Source of the DNA: Gibbula magus
Lineage: Eukaryota > Mollusca > Gastropoda > Trochida > Trochidae
DNA length: 64,000 bases
Assembly (NCBI GenBank): GCA_936450465.1
Contig: OW388294.1
Location: forward strand, 806,001-870,000
Reading direction: 5' to 3'
Under the pieces are notes generated by a model, which did no database searches, was not told the DNA's origin, and saw only the letters and a program-made list of their open reading frames with translations. The translations under genes and the position numbers were made by a program. Numbering within the stretch: position 1 is the first letter of the stretch; each line of letters starts with the position of its first letter. Of this stretch, positions 12,557-24,114 are shown one piece after another.

Positions 12557-12704
12557 TCGGGAAGGACTAACATAGTCTCTAAGATTTAAATGTATTTCTG
12601 CATAAGACAACTGATAATTTTCTCACATTTTGACAAGGAGCTTTTAAAAAAAAGAATCCGACTTGTACAACATAACAGCCGAGTGGGTGGTGCTCTGATT
12701 ATAG

Positions 12705-13153
12705 AGAGTTATAACAGAGTTGTAACAGAGTTGTAACAGAGCTGTAACAGAGCTGTAACAGAGTTGTAACACAGTTGTAACAGAGTTCTAACAGAGTTCT
12801 AACATAGTTGTAACAGAGTTGTAACAGAGTTGTAACAGAGTTGTAACAGAGCTGTAACAGAGTTGTAACAGAGTTCCAACAGAGCTATAACAGAGTTATA
12901 ACAGAGTTGTAACAGAGTTGTAACAGAGTTCTAACATAGTTGTAACAGAGTTGTAACAGAGTTATAACATAGTTGTAACAGAGTTGTAAAAGAGTTATAA
13001 CAGAGTTGTAACAGAGTTGTAACAGAGTTGTAACAGAGCTGTAACAGAGTTGTAACAGAGTTGTAACAGAGCTGTAACAGAGTTGTAACAGAGTTGTAAC
13101 AGAGCTGTAACAGAGTTATAACAGAGTTGTAACAGAGTTATAACAGAGTTGTA
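12705..13153. repeat. 11-bp tandem repeat, about 40 copies
   Basis: Repeats of AGAGTTGTAAC with AGAGCTGTAAC, AGAGTTATAAC and AGAGTTCTAAC variants run uninterrupted for about 450 bp. It is a pure minisatellite with no coding content. Confidence 0.95.
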
Positions 13154-14320
13154 CAAATATTCAAATTCAATGTTATCATGATGAGAATAAGGAAATTAGG
13201 GGGAAAAAAAATCAAAATCAAAGCTGGTCCTCGACCCATATACTGTTTGTTCTGCAGTATACTATCTAACTGTCCCCACAACCAATAGTTGTGTGCTCCA
13301 AGGAGAGATCACGAGCATTCATCATGTACACCAGCATTTAGGATGTATTCTATCAAACCGCAGTATGTAATATTTTATAAATCAATGTACGATTTAAGTT
13401 CAGGTTGAGGAAATTCTCATAGTGTCAGTTAAGGAAGTACCGATAATCTCGACACCAGATGGCGCTTCTTAATGACCCCCTGGTGGGTGTTTCCGGAACT
13501 AAGGTGAACCCAAATGGACCACATCATAACGGTGTTGACGCGGGAAGTCTATTTCGGACACGGCTCATCTATTTAAGACGCTTTAATATCCTGGTAATCT
13601 GTGGAAGAGCTCAATGCAGTAAACATCACAGTCCCATTGACCATTTACACATGGCCAAAGCGTAAAGTTCGGATGAAACGATCTTGATGACATGTAGGGA
13701 CCATATACATAGTCTCTCTCACGTCGTAACCACTAGTCTTGAACCTTAATTAGCTGTAGAGTTAGAAGACGTTAATACACTCTAGATTCCTCATCAAACA
13801 AATCTTACTAGTTGATTTCTCTTAACAATTGTAAGCCCGAGAAATTAGAGTTTAAATGGTTTCATGAATTAGAAAACTATGTCAGTGATATAATGTGTAA
13901 ATGAACAAGTTTTCTGAATATTGTATTTAAGGAGTCGGAATCTGATAAAGGAGCCTTGTCGAGACCGGTTTCACATTATTCATATATATATATATATATA
14001 TATATATCTTTGATTTCAGATATAGAGGGCACTGAAAGCTCTTGATTTCCAATCTATCTTGCTCTAATTAGAAGCCAGAGATAAAGGAACAGTTGAAATT
14101 GGTTTGAGTTAAAGTGTATGAAGTCATAATTTATAAATGCATTTTAACAGTTATAAAGTCTTTCCCACAAATCGTACTTAGATTATCAGCCTCTCTCTGT
14201 AATTGCATTTCAGACAGGAAAGAAACTTAATAAAAGGAGCCTCTGATCCGTTAATTTTCAGAGCATTCATTGATTCTTCCTTAGCTTCATTTACACGCCT
14301 GCCGGAACTTAGAATAGCGG
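13154..14320. other. single-copy region
   Basis: No gene can be supported. It holds a pair of CTCF-like motifs (13452-13486, listed separately) and a TA microsatellite at about 13982-14007. Confidence 0.55.
13452..13486. promoter_or_regulatory. two divergent CTCF-like motifs
   Basis: The + strand has ACACCAGATGGCGC (about 13451-13464), matching the AGRKGGCRS half of the CTCF core. The - strand has CCACCAGGGGGTC (13474-13486), close to the full core. They lie about 10 bp apart in opposite orientation. CTCF is conserved across bilaterians with a similar motif; binding here is inference from sequence alone. Confidence 0.3.
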
Positions 14321-14980
14321 TAATTCTGAACACCTCAACAGTATCTACATTTGATGGGTAATTCTGAACACCTCAACAGTATCTACATTTGATGGGTAAT
14401 TCTGAACACCTTAACAGTATCTACATTTGATGGGTAATTCTCAACACCTCAACAGTATCTACATTTGATGGCTTGTTCTCAACACCTCAACAGTATCTAC
14501 ATTTGATGGCTTGTTCTCAACACCTCAGCAGTATCTACATTTGATGGCTTGTTCTCAACACCTCAGCAGTATCTACATTTGATGGCTTGTTCTCAACACC
14601 TCAACAGTATCTACATTTGATGGCTTGTTCTCAACACCTCAACAGTATCTACATTTGATGGCTTGTTCTCAACACCTCAACAGCTGTATCTACATTTGAT
14701 GGCTTGTTCTCAACACCTCAACAGTATCTACATTTGATGGCTTGTTCTCAACACCTCAACAGTATCTACATTTGATGGCTTGTTCTCAACACCTCAACAG
14801 TATCTACATTTGATGGCTTGTTCTCAACACCTCAACAGTATCTACATTTGATGGCTTGTTCTCAACACCTCATCAGTATCTACATTTGATGGCTTGTTCT
14901 CAACACCTCAACAGTATCTACATTTGATGGCTTGTTCTCAACACCTCAACAGTATCTACATTTGATGGCTTGTTCTCAAC
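14321..14980. repeat. 38-bp tandem repeat, about 17 copies
   Basis: The unit contains CACCTCAACAGTATCTACAT and ends TTTGATGGCTTG. The first three units end ATGGGTAA and the rest ATGGCTTG, so there is an older edge variant and an expanded main variant. One copy near 14685 has a 3-bp insertion (CAGCTGTATC). Confidence 0.95.
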
Positions 14981-15276
14981 AAAGAGAACATAATGTTTCT
15001 CTGGACTCAGTTCTCAGTTTTCGGTTTAATTATTCAAATGGTGTGTTCGTTTTGAATAACAGCCTATCCATTTGGTTGATTTGATTGACGTTGCCACGAA
15101 AACGTGTCAAGCTGGAATACGCCCTTTTTACAGCATTTTATCAAATTCAGCATGTGACTTTCAAGTACAGAATGTAAACGTCACGTGAATATATTACGAC
15201 AAATCTAGCAACATATATAAAATAGGTAAACATTTCAATATTATAAATAATAATATTACAATACGTCATATAGAAA
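14981..15276. other. AT-rich single-copy spacer
   Basis: Nothing recognisable between the 38-bp array and the 27-bp repeats. Confidence 0.5.
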
Positions 15277-15357
15277 GGAATGCCGAGTTGGTTCAGGAAA
15301 GAAGGAATGCCGAGTTGGTTCAGGAAAGAAGGAATGCCGAGTTGGTTCAGGAAAGAA
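15277..15357. repeat. 27-bp perfect triplication
   Basis: Three identical copies of a unit beginning GGAATGCCGAGTTGGTTCAG. The unit is a multiple of 3, which produces a short three-repeat peptide frame on + with no other support. Confidence 0.93.
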
Positions 15358-15396
15358 GGAATGAAGCACAGAGAGGAAGTAGCTTGCTTGTCAGTG

Positions 15397-15875
15397 TATA
15401 CTACTATATGTAGATTCTCTGGTTATGTTTTACCTGCCGTAGAACTGATGGTTAATTTATACTACTATATGTAGATTCTCTGGTTATGTTTTACCTCTCG
15501 TGGAACTGGTGGTTAGTTTATACTACTATACGTAGATCCTCTGGTTATGTTTTACCTCGCGTAGAACTGGTGGTTAGTTTATACTACTATATGTAGATTC
15601 TCTGGTTATGTTTTACCTCTCGTGGAACTGGTGGTTAGTTTATACTACTATATGTAGATTCTCTGGTTATGCTTTACCTCTCGTAGAACTGGTGGTTAGT
15701 TTATACTACTATATGTAGATTCTCTGGTTATGTCGTACCTCTCGTAGAACTGGTGGTTAGTTTATACTACTATATGTAGATTCTCTGGTTATGTTTTACC
15801 TCTCGTAGAACTGGTGGTTAGTTTATACTACTATATGTAGATTCTCTGGTTATGTTTTACCTCTCGTAGAACTGG
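15397..15875. repeat. 61-bp tandem repeat, about 8 copies
   Basis: The unit contains ATACTACTATATGTAGATTC and TTTTACCTCTCGTAGAACTG. TACTATATGTA is partly palindromic. Copies are 90-98% alike. The array ends abruptly at GAACTGGTCACGG. Confidence 0.93.
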
Positions 15876-18800
15876 TCACGGCCTATCCGTGTCAGTTTAA
15901 TATGCCTTTATTTCCAAAATAATCATAAAGAAAGAACAGAAAAGTATTGATGCCTCGTTACATATTTCCTATTCGCGATAACCATTGGCAAACATTGGAC
16001 CTACACGTACATGTGGTGGCACGTGGTCCTGTGCATAGCTCAATCTATCAGCAAAGTTCAGCAACAATGGGCGCGGCACGCCGCATGACATGAGTTACCC
16101 ACTACATTGCATGATGCTTGAACTGAGAGTTTAAAGGGTCATTCCTTACCCCACACTGAGACATGACTTGAGAGACGTTGTGTTGTCACCCTGGGTAAGT
16201 GACTCATTTCAAAATGGCCTCTGTCCAACCAGCAGTAAAATGGGTACCTGGTGTGATGCGATGGTAGTCTGAATGTGTATATACTTGAGCGGCTGACAGC
16301 CAACCGCTTGTATTCTCCTCAGGGAGTGTGTTGTACACGTTGACCATTGGTATATGTCAGCATGCAATGTGCATGGATATATGTGCGATATAAATTGACT
16401 ATTTCCATTATCATTACCTGTTAACCCCAATCCTAACCCTAATCATTACCCTTAATATAACCTTTATCCTTGACTCTATATCCATCCCTAATCCTACATC
16501 TACACAGATTTACACAGTCAACATCACCATTGCCAACCTACATGAAGCTGTTAATTCTTACCCTATTCCTAACCCTTACCATAAACCAAACACATTGCAG
16601 ATAACTTTTGGCTAATCACAGACAAACATTGAATCTACAACGACCTGTTTACACTATGTTAATTGGTTAATTCGCCTGAAACTATACGCACCTAAATCAG
16701 AATCTACACATTAATTCCGTGACTGCAAGCATATATAGGAGACACTGAATTTATCATGCAAACAACCAATAATTCACACACAGAGGATGGATCAGGATGG
16801 ATTGGTATAACCAGCTTGGTGTTCTGCAGTGATTGTACACACCACAGCTCGAACTGAGTACACACACTGAGTTTATTAACTGCAATATCGTCCGGACATG
16901 ATTAGCTTTTGTTTGAAGTAGAGTTGTAGAAAGTCCATTTGCCGGGCTGATTGTATTTGTTTAACGTGGAGTGTTTTGACACTGATATATGTTTTAAACA
17001 TATTTATTTCACAAAATATTGTATACATTGTGAATGGGATTGGCCAATGACACTGATATATTCATTGTAAAGTTAACCTTTCGATGAATGTGCTGATTTA
17101 TTTACATGCTTATTTATCATTGATCACATGATTCAACTGTTACGTATATATTTTATGAGAGACGAGGAAAGGGCAAAGGGAACAGAATATGACCCTTGTG
17201 AAAGACCGTTAGGAAGAAATTATTATCGAGTTCTATTTGCCCAATACAATACACAATCGGAATCGTTCTGACAAAAAAAACTACATTATAAAAAATGAAC
17301 CATTAATCTTGAAGTTATCCAGATTTGATAAGTTGTTGCTCATTCCTGGCCAGGATAGAGTTCTTCTTTATTGCCCTCAATTTGCCCTTGTTAAGTGAAG
17401 ACATTAGGCCCTGCCTCCATTATTTCTCACGTTATGTTGTACGATGTCAATCTGTATCATATCTCAAATCAGAAAACTTATTCCTGTATTTTCATTTAGG
17501 TTTCGTTTCTATTTCCCGTAGTTTAACGGGCACCTGTTCACGTGCAGCTAACATTACAACGGGGACCGGTTTACTGACTCTAGATCAATATCGATTAATG
17601 GAGCAATAGCTGAGGTAAATTGATCACTTTAACTATTGACTGATCTAGTTGCTTGTTTGAAGGGCTTTGATAATCCACTATTAACAACGTTGTAACTCAG
17701 GCTCCAGGATGTAAACAAGCGATTCTTCCACGATTAACTCGCATTACTGGGGAAGGAGTTTCTCACTGAGGAATTGTATTTGGTTCGTGTTAGTGGGGTA
17801 TAGCTCGCGTGACTTAATTACACTGCTCTCTAACTACCTATTCATTATTGAAAGGACTTGATGAAGTATGTTCAGAGTACTCTGTCTCTGTCTGCTGACT
17901 CTGCACTTTCCTTGTTTGGCTTACAGAAGTTGTTGCATGACCTCTGACCTCTGTCCAAACGGTGGTGTGCTGACAGATTTCTATATTATAATGACTTTTA
18001 AAGTAATTGACACGTTTGGATTTCTAGATTCCATATTTAAGATAGGATATATTTTCCAAAGGTACCTATCTTCAAGCCCTTTGAACTTCAGTATGAAGTA
18101 TACATGTTAGATAATGATATTTGATATTCTGTCAAACAATATGCACACGATCACAGGCGGCGACACTCAAACACCTTTAAAGACTCCCTACTCGGCCAGG
18201 TCTCTCCATTAACAATCAACTCACCTGTGTATGTACACCCCATTTATGAATAATGTGAAAATTAAGTGACCAACAAGAAACATATCATATCTAGAAAAGG
18301 AGAGAGCTGGAATTCATGACACGGGCTACTTTCTATTGCCCGACCGTAAACGTCATGTATAAGTAAAGAAACCTGATGGATACCGACTCATTTACATTTA
18401 TGCAAATCAATCAAAATCTAAATATATGTCTGGTGTTTAGACATTTTGTCACTCTCGTATCCTCACATTCTGAAAATAGGTTTTTAAAAATCTTCTCATG
18501 AGATTTCCGCTATTGAGACTAAGATATGTAGATTAAAATCTTTAAATAAAGGAGGTGCACTTGTTATGATCTTAGTCATGAGGAAGATGGATGGCCTTCG
18601 TATGAAAATGTCTCCAAGGTGCAAAGAGTTTTATGTCAATTACAATACCTGTCTTGATTCCCTATACTAGTACATCGATATGAACAGTATCGGATATGAG
18701 CTGGACAATTGAACAAAACCTCTTCCATGGATAGAGGGTGTTATAGGACAGTATCAACATTTCAAAGATTTCAAATAATATACGTATATCGATTGTTAAG

Positions 18801-19861
18801 CTCGATGTTAGTTAAGGAAAAGTATCGAGTCTAAACGAACATTACTTGTATATTTTATTATACATATGTATTCTGTATACTGAAATTAAACAATTCTCAT
18901 CTATCGCACAAACACAAAAACAGCGACGTGAAATAAAACACATGTATCGACTATTTACTTCAATCAATGTGACAATGCTGGATTTGGAGACAGTTACCAT
19001 GTGAAAACACTCGCACAACCTCGTGTGTAAAACATGATGCCTTGTCACCGTCCTCGGGTGACCTTTAACCTCCCAAAGAGATCACCAGGCAAGGACTTAC
19101 GACACTCGGCAGGGAATAATGTCGTTAGCGCATCAGGTCATGGCTTATCTGTATCTGTCTCGGCCACCAGCAGGTGCGTGTAGGGCTAATGGGGGGTTGT
19201 AGACTGTCACCAGTCTTTCCTCACAAACTTCAATAAAGACAGACAGACAGAAATATATATAAAGCACTGACTTGATTATGGAGTTGTTTTGATAGGATAT
19301 TATAGCAACAAGGCCTCATACATTGGTGCATTGAAGTTAAGTGACCGTGTAGCAAGCATGTTTTATGCATCTCCTACACGGTCTGACGTAACACGCAGCC
19401 TATGTTCCTGGTAGTGGCGGCAGTCAAGGTTCGTCTCATCACATTGTACACAACATTTTCTTGTGTTGTCATCACATGAACAGTATTAACGAACAAAATG
19501 TTTCACCGCAAAACACTGAATGTGTATTTGGGAACGATCGTTCAAGATGTTTTGAAGGAAAATGTATATAATACCAGTTAATCTAAATGAAATGAGGTTT
19601 AATTTGTGAGCACAAGGAACCCGACAAAGCTATTTTTTAGATAATTAATGAATACAACAGGTGTATTGGAACTTATGTTTTACCGAGACAAGTATGGGAA
19701 ATATTTTCTTTTTTTTATTATTAAATATTTACACTACTCACAGGTTTGTGATACTAAACCAATTTACACCTGCATCAGATCCTATTTTCTCAGGGTTTAA
19801 ACTTTAGAAAAAGACTGTCAGACACGCAACCACAATTAAAGGCTGAGCTCAGCAATAACCT
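15876..19861. other. 4-kb single-copy region without supported genes
   Basis: AT-rich DNA. Degenerate CCTAA-like text at 16424-16455 and 16560-16580 looks telomere-like only superficially. The 80-codon + frame at 17868-18110 begins with a hydrophobic stretch followed by a Cys pair, like a small secreted peptide, but lacks any supporting context. A short AGAC microrepeat occurs at about 19237-19252. No transposon ends are recognised. Confidence 0.5.
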
Positions 19862-19938
19862 TAGACTAAAATTTAGTCTATGAAATATATAATTTTTGAA
19901 ATAAATAATTACATGCTTTTCAACATTTTTATTTCTAG

Positions 19939-20278
19939 GTCTCATTTCATGCATGAGGGTTACTACTTTGTAGGGGACAATGTAGACTTCTACACTCATG
20001 TACGTCACATGTCATTTGACAGACAAAATGTAAGTCAGCACATGTTTCAGATGTGCTGTTACAAAAACAGAGTTTCTGGTAATAATCTTCAAGATGTGAC
20101 ACCAAAAGGTGACATTAAAACAGTCAAGTTTTCCAAGTTTGTCCCCGATGCAACAGAACAAGACACAATGACAAGTGAATTTGTCTACTTTGTGATGAAA
20201 ATATGGGCAAACCACATTCCTTCCTTTCAGTGCTTTCTGCCAGTCCTACCAAAATGTATACCCCACGAACACCTACAG
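19939..20278 (+). pseudogene. DUF6589-like transposase-associated protein, fragment
   Basis: About 110 residues of coherent protein. The frame starts just after a textbook splice acceptor (a pyrimidine-rich stretch ending TTCTAG at 19938) and reads VGDNVD, then RHMSFDRQN, KNRVSGNNL, and finally MKIWANHIPSF and CIPHEHL. This order of motifs matches what I recall of the DUF6589 family common in cnidarian and molluscan genomes and in transposons; the match is from memory, not a search. The family is normally several hundred residues, so both the N-terminal part and the C-terminal end are missing here. Past about 20278 the frame runs antisense to the helicase fragment and loses family character. 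The in-frame ATG at 19880 lies in the terminal palindrome and is not a likely start. Probably inactive. Confidence 0.6.
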
Positions 20279-20505
20279 GATGGCGATATCACAATCATTG
20301 TGGCATTGTCTGTATTGTGGTACTTCTTGAAGATAAAAGGAGCAATTTCAAATGTTAGTGACTTTCCGGTTCCAGTTGGAGCACATAGAAAAACATCATT
20401 TCCTTGCATATAATTCTTGATCACGTTAACTTGGTGACTTCTTAAACTTTCAAATCCTAATTTGTCTTTTCCATAGCGTATTGCTTCTTCTATTTCACTA
20501 GCCAT
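20276..20505 (-). pseudogene. RecQ-like DEAD/DEAH helicase, N-terminal fragment
   Basis: The frame starts at ATG 20503-20505 (A at -3, G at +4) and reads about 76 residues typical of RecQ-type superfamily II helicases: a Q-motif region with F18, R22 and Q25 (GFESLRSHQ), Walker A APTGTGKS at residues 42-49, and motif Ia MIVISP at 70-75. After ISP the expected Leu and the rest of the helicase (DEAD/DEAH box, second RecA lobe) are missing. The frame runs out in 16 unrelated residues at 20227. The sequence CCT|GTAGGT just after ISP could be a splice donor, but the + strand on the other side is the DUF6589-like fragment, so a deletion joint is the simpler reading. A TATATATA-like box lies about 35 bp upstream of the ATG. 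Confidence 0.7.
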
Positions 20506-20749
20506 TTTGCGAGTACATGCTTATTTGGTAAACTTATGTATATATACTATGTGCTGGTAAGCAAAACAAAAGACATTATAAACCTCTTCCAAAAAGTAAT
20601 CTGTACTTCCTTCTCAATTCCTTTGCCCTCTCTGGGCTGACCCCCCACTAATCCCACCCCCCTCGGGGCATGCAGGTGACCTCTAACAAATTAGTCTTGA
20701 CAGCTCTCTCATGGCTTGCAAATTCCTGATTCAAGATACCAGCTTGGTT

Positions 20750-20780
20750 GACCCACAAACGAATATACCTCTTGTGGGTC
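20750..20780. other. 9-bp perfect hairpin
   Basis: GACCCACAA (20750-20758) and its reverse complement TTGTGGGTC (20772-20780) enclose a 13-nt loop, inside the right part of the transposon remnant. Confidence 0.7.
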
Positions 20781-20871
20781 TGCAATAGAGTCTGGACTGT
20801 AAATTGCTGTAGCCTAGACTTGCTGAAGGAGAACCTAGACTGTATTAAAGGCTCCTTTTTATTTACAGTCC

Positions 20872-21107
20872 TGAAGCTGGACTACAATAACCTTTATCTG
20901 TACGTTAACCGAGTGTGTTTCCATGTTGGCATGGCGTGTGTTGATGCCTGCTGAGTGCAGGTCTCCAGACTATCCACAGCGTAGTATCTATTTCATTGCT
21001 CCTTTTATCGTTTAATTAAAGCGGTGGTATCAATTCTCCGATAACTGGAGCTTTCTCTGTTTGCATGCATTATCAACATTATTTGCCTTTATTTCGTCTT
21101 GCACGTT
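20872..21107. other. single-copy spacer
   Basis: Nothing recognisable. Confidence 0.45.
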
Positions 21108-21255
21108 GAGGTTTCTGATGGTTCTGATGGTTCTAATGGTTCTAATTTTTCTAATGGTTCTGAAGTTTCTGAAGTGTCTGATGTTTCTGAAGTTTCTGAT
21201 AGTTATGATGTTTCTGACGGTTCTGAAGTTTCTGAAATGTCTGATGGTTCTGAAG
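21108..21255. repeat. 9-bp degenerate repeat
   Basis: Repeats of GTTTCTGAA or GGTTCTGAT. The 9-bp period gives Ser-Asp-Gly / Ser-Glu-Val tripeptides in one + frame and Leu/Met/Val in another; neither looks like a gene. Confidence 0.85.
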
Positions 21256-22970
21256 ACCCCACATTGTTTTTAATTCTTAACTTTTGTCATTCAAGTTTTT
21301 GGATTACAACTTCTTCCTGGACCTCAGAACATGTAGTTTCAGATGTTGTAGATGGTAGTAATATGTTGAAACAATAGAACAAATTTGCAATTATTTTTCA
21401 TGTTCGGATTGTTCTACCAATATATCCTGGAAGTAGGTAATGACCCGGAGGGGACGAAGGAATGGATCTTGGTTGGCTTGTGGCTTTAAGGTAAATTTAT
21501 ATTTTTTCAGTTCAACAACACACAGTAGTATTGTTTAGGTTAAAATGAATAAATTATCTTCCTGACACCGGATATCTACCCTGAAACCATCTACATGATT
21601 GGATCGGTTAATGTTAGGTACCTCTCTAATGCATCGCATATTCCAGCATTGTATTTGCATTTGAATAAGCAAATAGACTTACAAGTTTTGCGTGATGCAT
21701 TTCTTTTGAACCGATGTTATAAAACAGAAAAGCGAATAACTACGCGATATTGTTTATTTGTCTATAAACTCTGAATAACCAGGTCTCTCCTACAACGACA
21801 TTTTGATTGTATCGGGAAAAAAAATCACAAAATTGTGATAAATGATGTAGCATAGCCAACCAATTGGTTCGCACACGTCCAAATGACTGTTTTCCCACAC
21901 AACGAGTTCGTGCTTGACAAACGGAAAGGTTATCTCGTCTCCCTCGTTGTGTTTGTACATCTTCATCCGTGTGTGTTAGACTTTACTACTGTGTGTTATG
22001 TGCTCGTCGTCTGCCAATCAAACTGCGCTAAAGCCGGAGATAATCCTGTTATATCCCTCCTTTACAATCCCACATCGTCGCCCTGTATGTTACTGTGATA
22101 CGTCACCGGGCACCTGGTATTCGTGAAGATAAAGAAGTGTCTTGCTGATTCTTGTTCTCTGATTGGTCCGTCAAGCCTAGTCTGTGCTGATTGCTGTTAT
22201 CTGATTGGTCCAAGTGATAAGACGTGTTCAATAATTAATAAGAATGTTGACGTTGTCGGTTTCCTACTACAATAGCACTGCAGATATAAACAGGTACCAC
22301 TCCTTTGTACCTCAGACATCCCCAATCCAAGGAATCTATGTACAACACAATATCTGAATTCCTGTAGTGAACGCCAAGCTATTGGGGAAACAGGAAAGAG
22401 TCAATCGGCGTTTCCTGTCATATCCATACAACTCTAATCTGATATTTTATTTAAGACTTACACATAAGTATCCTTTTTTCTTATCAATGTCACAGGTGTG
22501 AAATTGTTCAACCGTCATTTCAGAAACTCATCTTTTTATGATACGAAATATGGTCTCCCGTATTAATTATAACACTACGAATCTTCTGATATATGAAGAC
22601 TATTCAGTAAATGAATAAATGCAGAAGTAGGAGCCACGAAGAGATTTGGAAACGTTTGTTTCTGTTTACTACAGTTTCCAGCCGTTTTGATGGGTACATG
22701 TTTCTGTTAAGTGACGCAATCGTTAGGTTTATATAGATGTTGTTTAAATACAGCCAAGTCGACGATGTACACACGGATCTGTATGACTGACATGATGTCT
22801 GTATTTCCCTTCTCTCTTCTCCACACAAGGGCGAATCATGTTTGGGGTATCAACTATTTAATAATAAAGTACTGTGACGAAATAGACCGGAAATGATAGA
22901 AACAGCAAATCGTGCGTGGCCCGGTTTAGATATGTATATACACATGCGATTCAGAGATCACTGAACAGAT
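21256..22970. other. single-copy region with promoter-like motifs
   Basis: Two inverted CCAAT boxes within CTGATTGGTCC lie at about 22149-22159 and 22200-22210, followed about 65 bp later by GATATAAACAG (about 22271-22281). That order and spacing resemble an RNA polymerase II promoter on +, but no credible coding exon follows. The rest is AT-rich with no supported feature. Confidence 0.35.
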
Positions 22971-23590
22971 GACAACCCAGTAGTCACTCATCAGGTGACA
23001 ACCCAGTAGTCACTCATCAGGTGACAACCCAGTAGGCACTCATCAGGTGACAACCCAGTAGTCACTCATCAGGTGACAACCCAGTAGTCACTCATCAGGT
23101 GACAACCCAGTAGGCACTCATCAGGTGACAACCCAGTAGTCACTCATCAGGTGACAACCCAGTAGTCACTCATCAGGTGACAACCCAGTAGGCACTCATC
23201 AGGTGACAACCCAGTAGGCACTCATCAGGTGACAACCCAGTAGTCACTCATCAGGTGACAACCCAGTAGTCACTCATCAGGTGACAACCCAGTAGGCACT
23301 CATCAGGTGACAACCCAGTAGTCACTCATCAGGTGACAACCCAGTAGTCACTCATCAGGTGACAACCCAGTAGGCACCCATCAGGTGACAACCCAGTAGT
23401 CACTCATCAGGTGACAACCCAGTAGTCACTCATCAGGTGACAACCCAGTAGGCACTCATCAGGTGACAACCCAGTAGTCACTCATCAGGTGACAACCCAG
23501 TAGTTACTCATCAGGTGACAACCCAGTAGGCACTCATCAGGTGACAACCGAGTAGGCACTCATCAGGTGACAACCCAGTAGGCACTCAGA
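22971..23590. repeat. 26-bp tandem repeat with 78-bp trimeric period
   Basis: About 24 copies of a unit GACAACCCAGTAGTCACTCA plus TCAGGT. A G/T variant (AGTAGTCACT or AGTAGGCACT) recurs in the order T,T,G, so the real amplification unit is a 78-bp trimer. The register slips once near 23215 (two G units in a row) and breaks down in the last three units. Confidence 0.95.
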
Positions 23591-23762
23591 CAACAAACCA
23601 ATGGTCACTCGAGTCAAACAAGATCAAGGGGAAAATACATCCTTTGCAGTCAAGTAAACATAAACGTGAGATTTAGAGGGACAGTAAACTGTAGACTGTC
23701 CCAACATTCATCAACTCTGAGGGAGTCTAACCCTGCATGGTTCAAGTTGGTCAGTTCTCATG

Positions 23763-23787
23763 TGGACAGACAGACAGACAGACAGAC

Positions 23788-23850
<63 letters not shown>

Positions 23851-23853
23851 TAG
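23763..23853. repeat. GACA tetranucleotide microsatellite
   Basis: About 23 nearly perfect GACA repeats with one GATA near the start and one at the end. Confidence 0.95.
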
Positions 23854-24114
23854 GTCCGGTATCATGAATTATCCAGTATTAGAGAAAATCACACATACCT
23901 GATATCAGTCTATTACATTATCGATCAAGAACAAATGACTGAATATGAATTTGGTTAGTCTAAACCCACTGGTCAGGTGGCCGGACGGATGAAGGAAACA
24001 AAGCGATCTTGTGGACAGACAGGTCCAGTATAAATATACGTGAGATTGTATTGGGAGAGACTCCTCTAAGACAACACGCCGAGTCTCTGTCAACATACCG
24101 GGACATAGCATCAA
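23854..24114. other. single-copy spacer
   Basis: Nothing recognisable between the GACA tract and the 79-bp array. Confidence 0.45.

Larger units (their letters stand above)
19862..20871. mobile_element. DNA-transposon remnant with DUF6589-like and RecQ-like fragments
   Basis: The left edge has the same palindrome as 12400-12418 (here 19862-19880). The right part, 20813-20871, has CTAGACTTGCTGAAGGAG and CTAGACTGTATTAAAGGCTC, matching the right part of the 12400 element. An 11-bp inverted repeat, GGACTGTAAAT/ATTTACAGTCC (20794-20804 and 20861-20871), brackets the right motif. Between the ends lie two protein remnants facing each other. Helicase-bearing Academ-type transposons (AcademH) have been described in animals; assignment to that group is inference from the protein pairing. 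The interior joint near 20275 suggests a large internal deletion of a longer autonomous element. Confidence 0.6.

Noticed and set aside
16424..16580. CCTAACCC-like text considered as interstitial telomere repeat
   Set aside because: Only one or two matching hexamers in a degenerate context; no sustained CCCTAA period.
17868..18110. Small secreted Cys-containing peptide gene
   Set aside because: A hydrophobic N-terminus and a few Cys residues occur, but no promoter, intron or repeat-precursor features; length is consistent with chance.
20279..20413. C-terminal part of the long + frame that starts at 19880
   Set aside because: Past about 20278 it is antisense to the helicase fragment and no longer resembles DUF6589; only the earlier part is accepted.
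21061..21377. Ser-Asp-Gly repeat frame
   Set aside because: Produced by a short degenerate 9-bp repeat; no flanking domain, signal peptide or splice context.
22971..23590. Regular 26-bp repeats considered as a CRISPR array
   Set aside because: Units are directly adjacent with no unique spacers, and the genome is eukaryotic.
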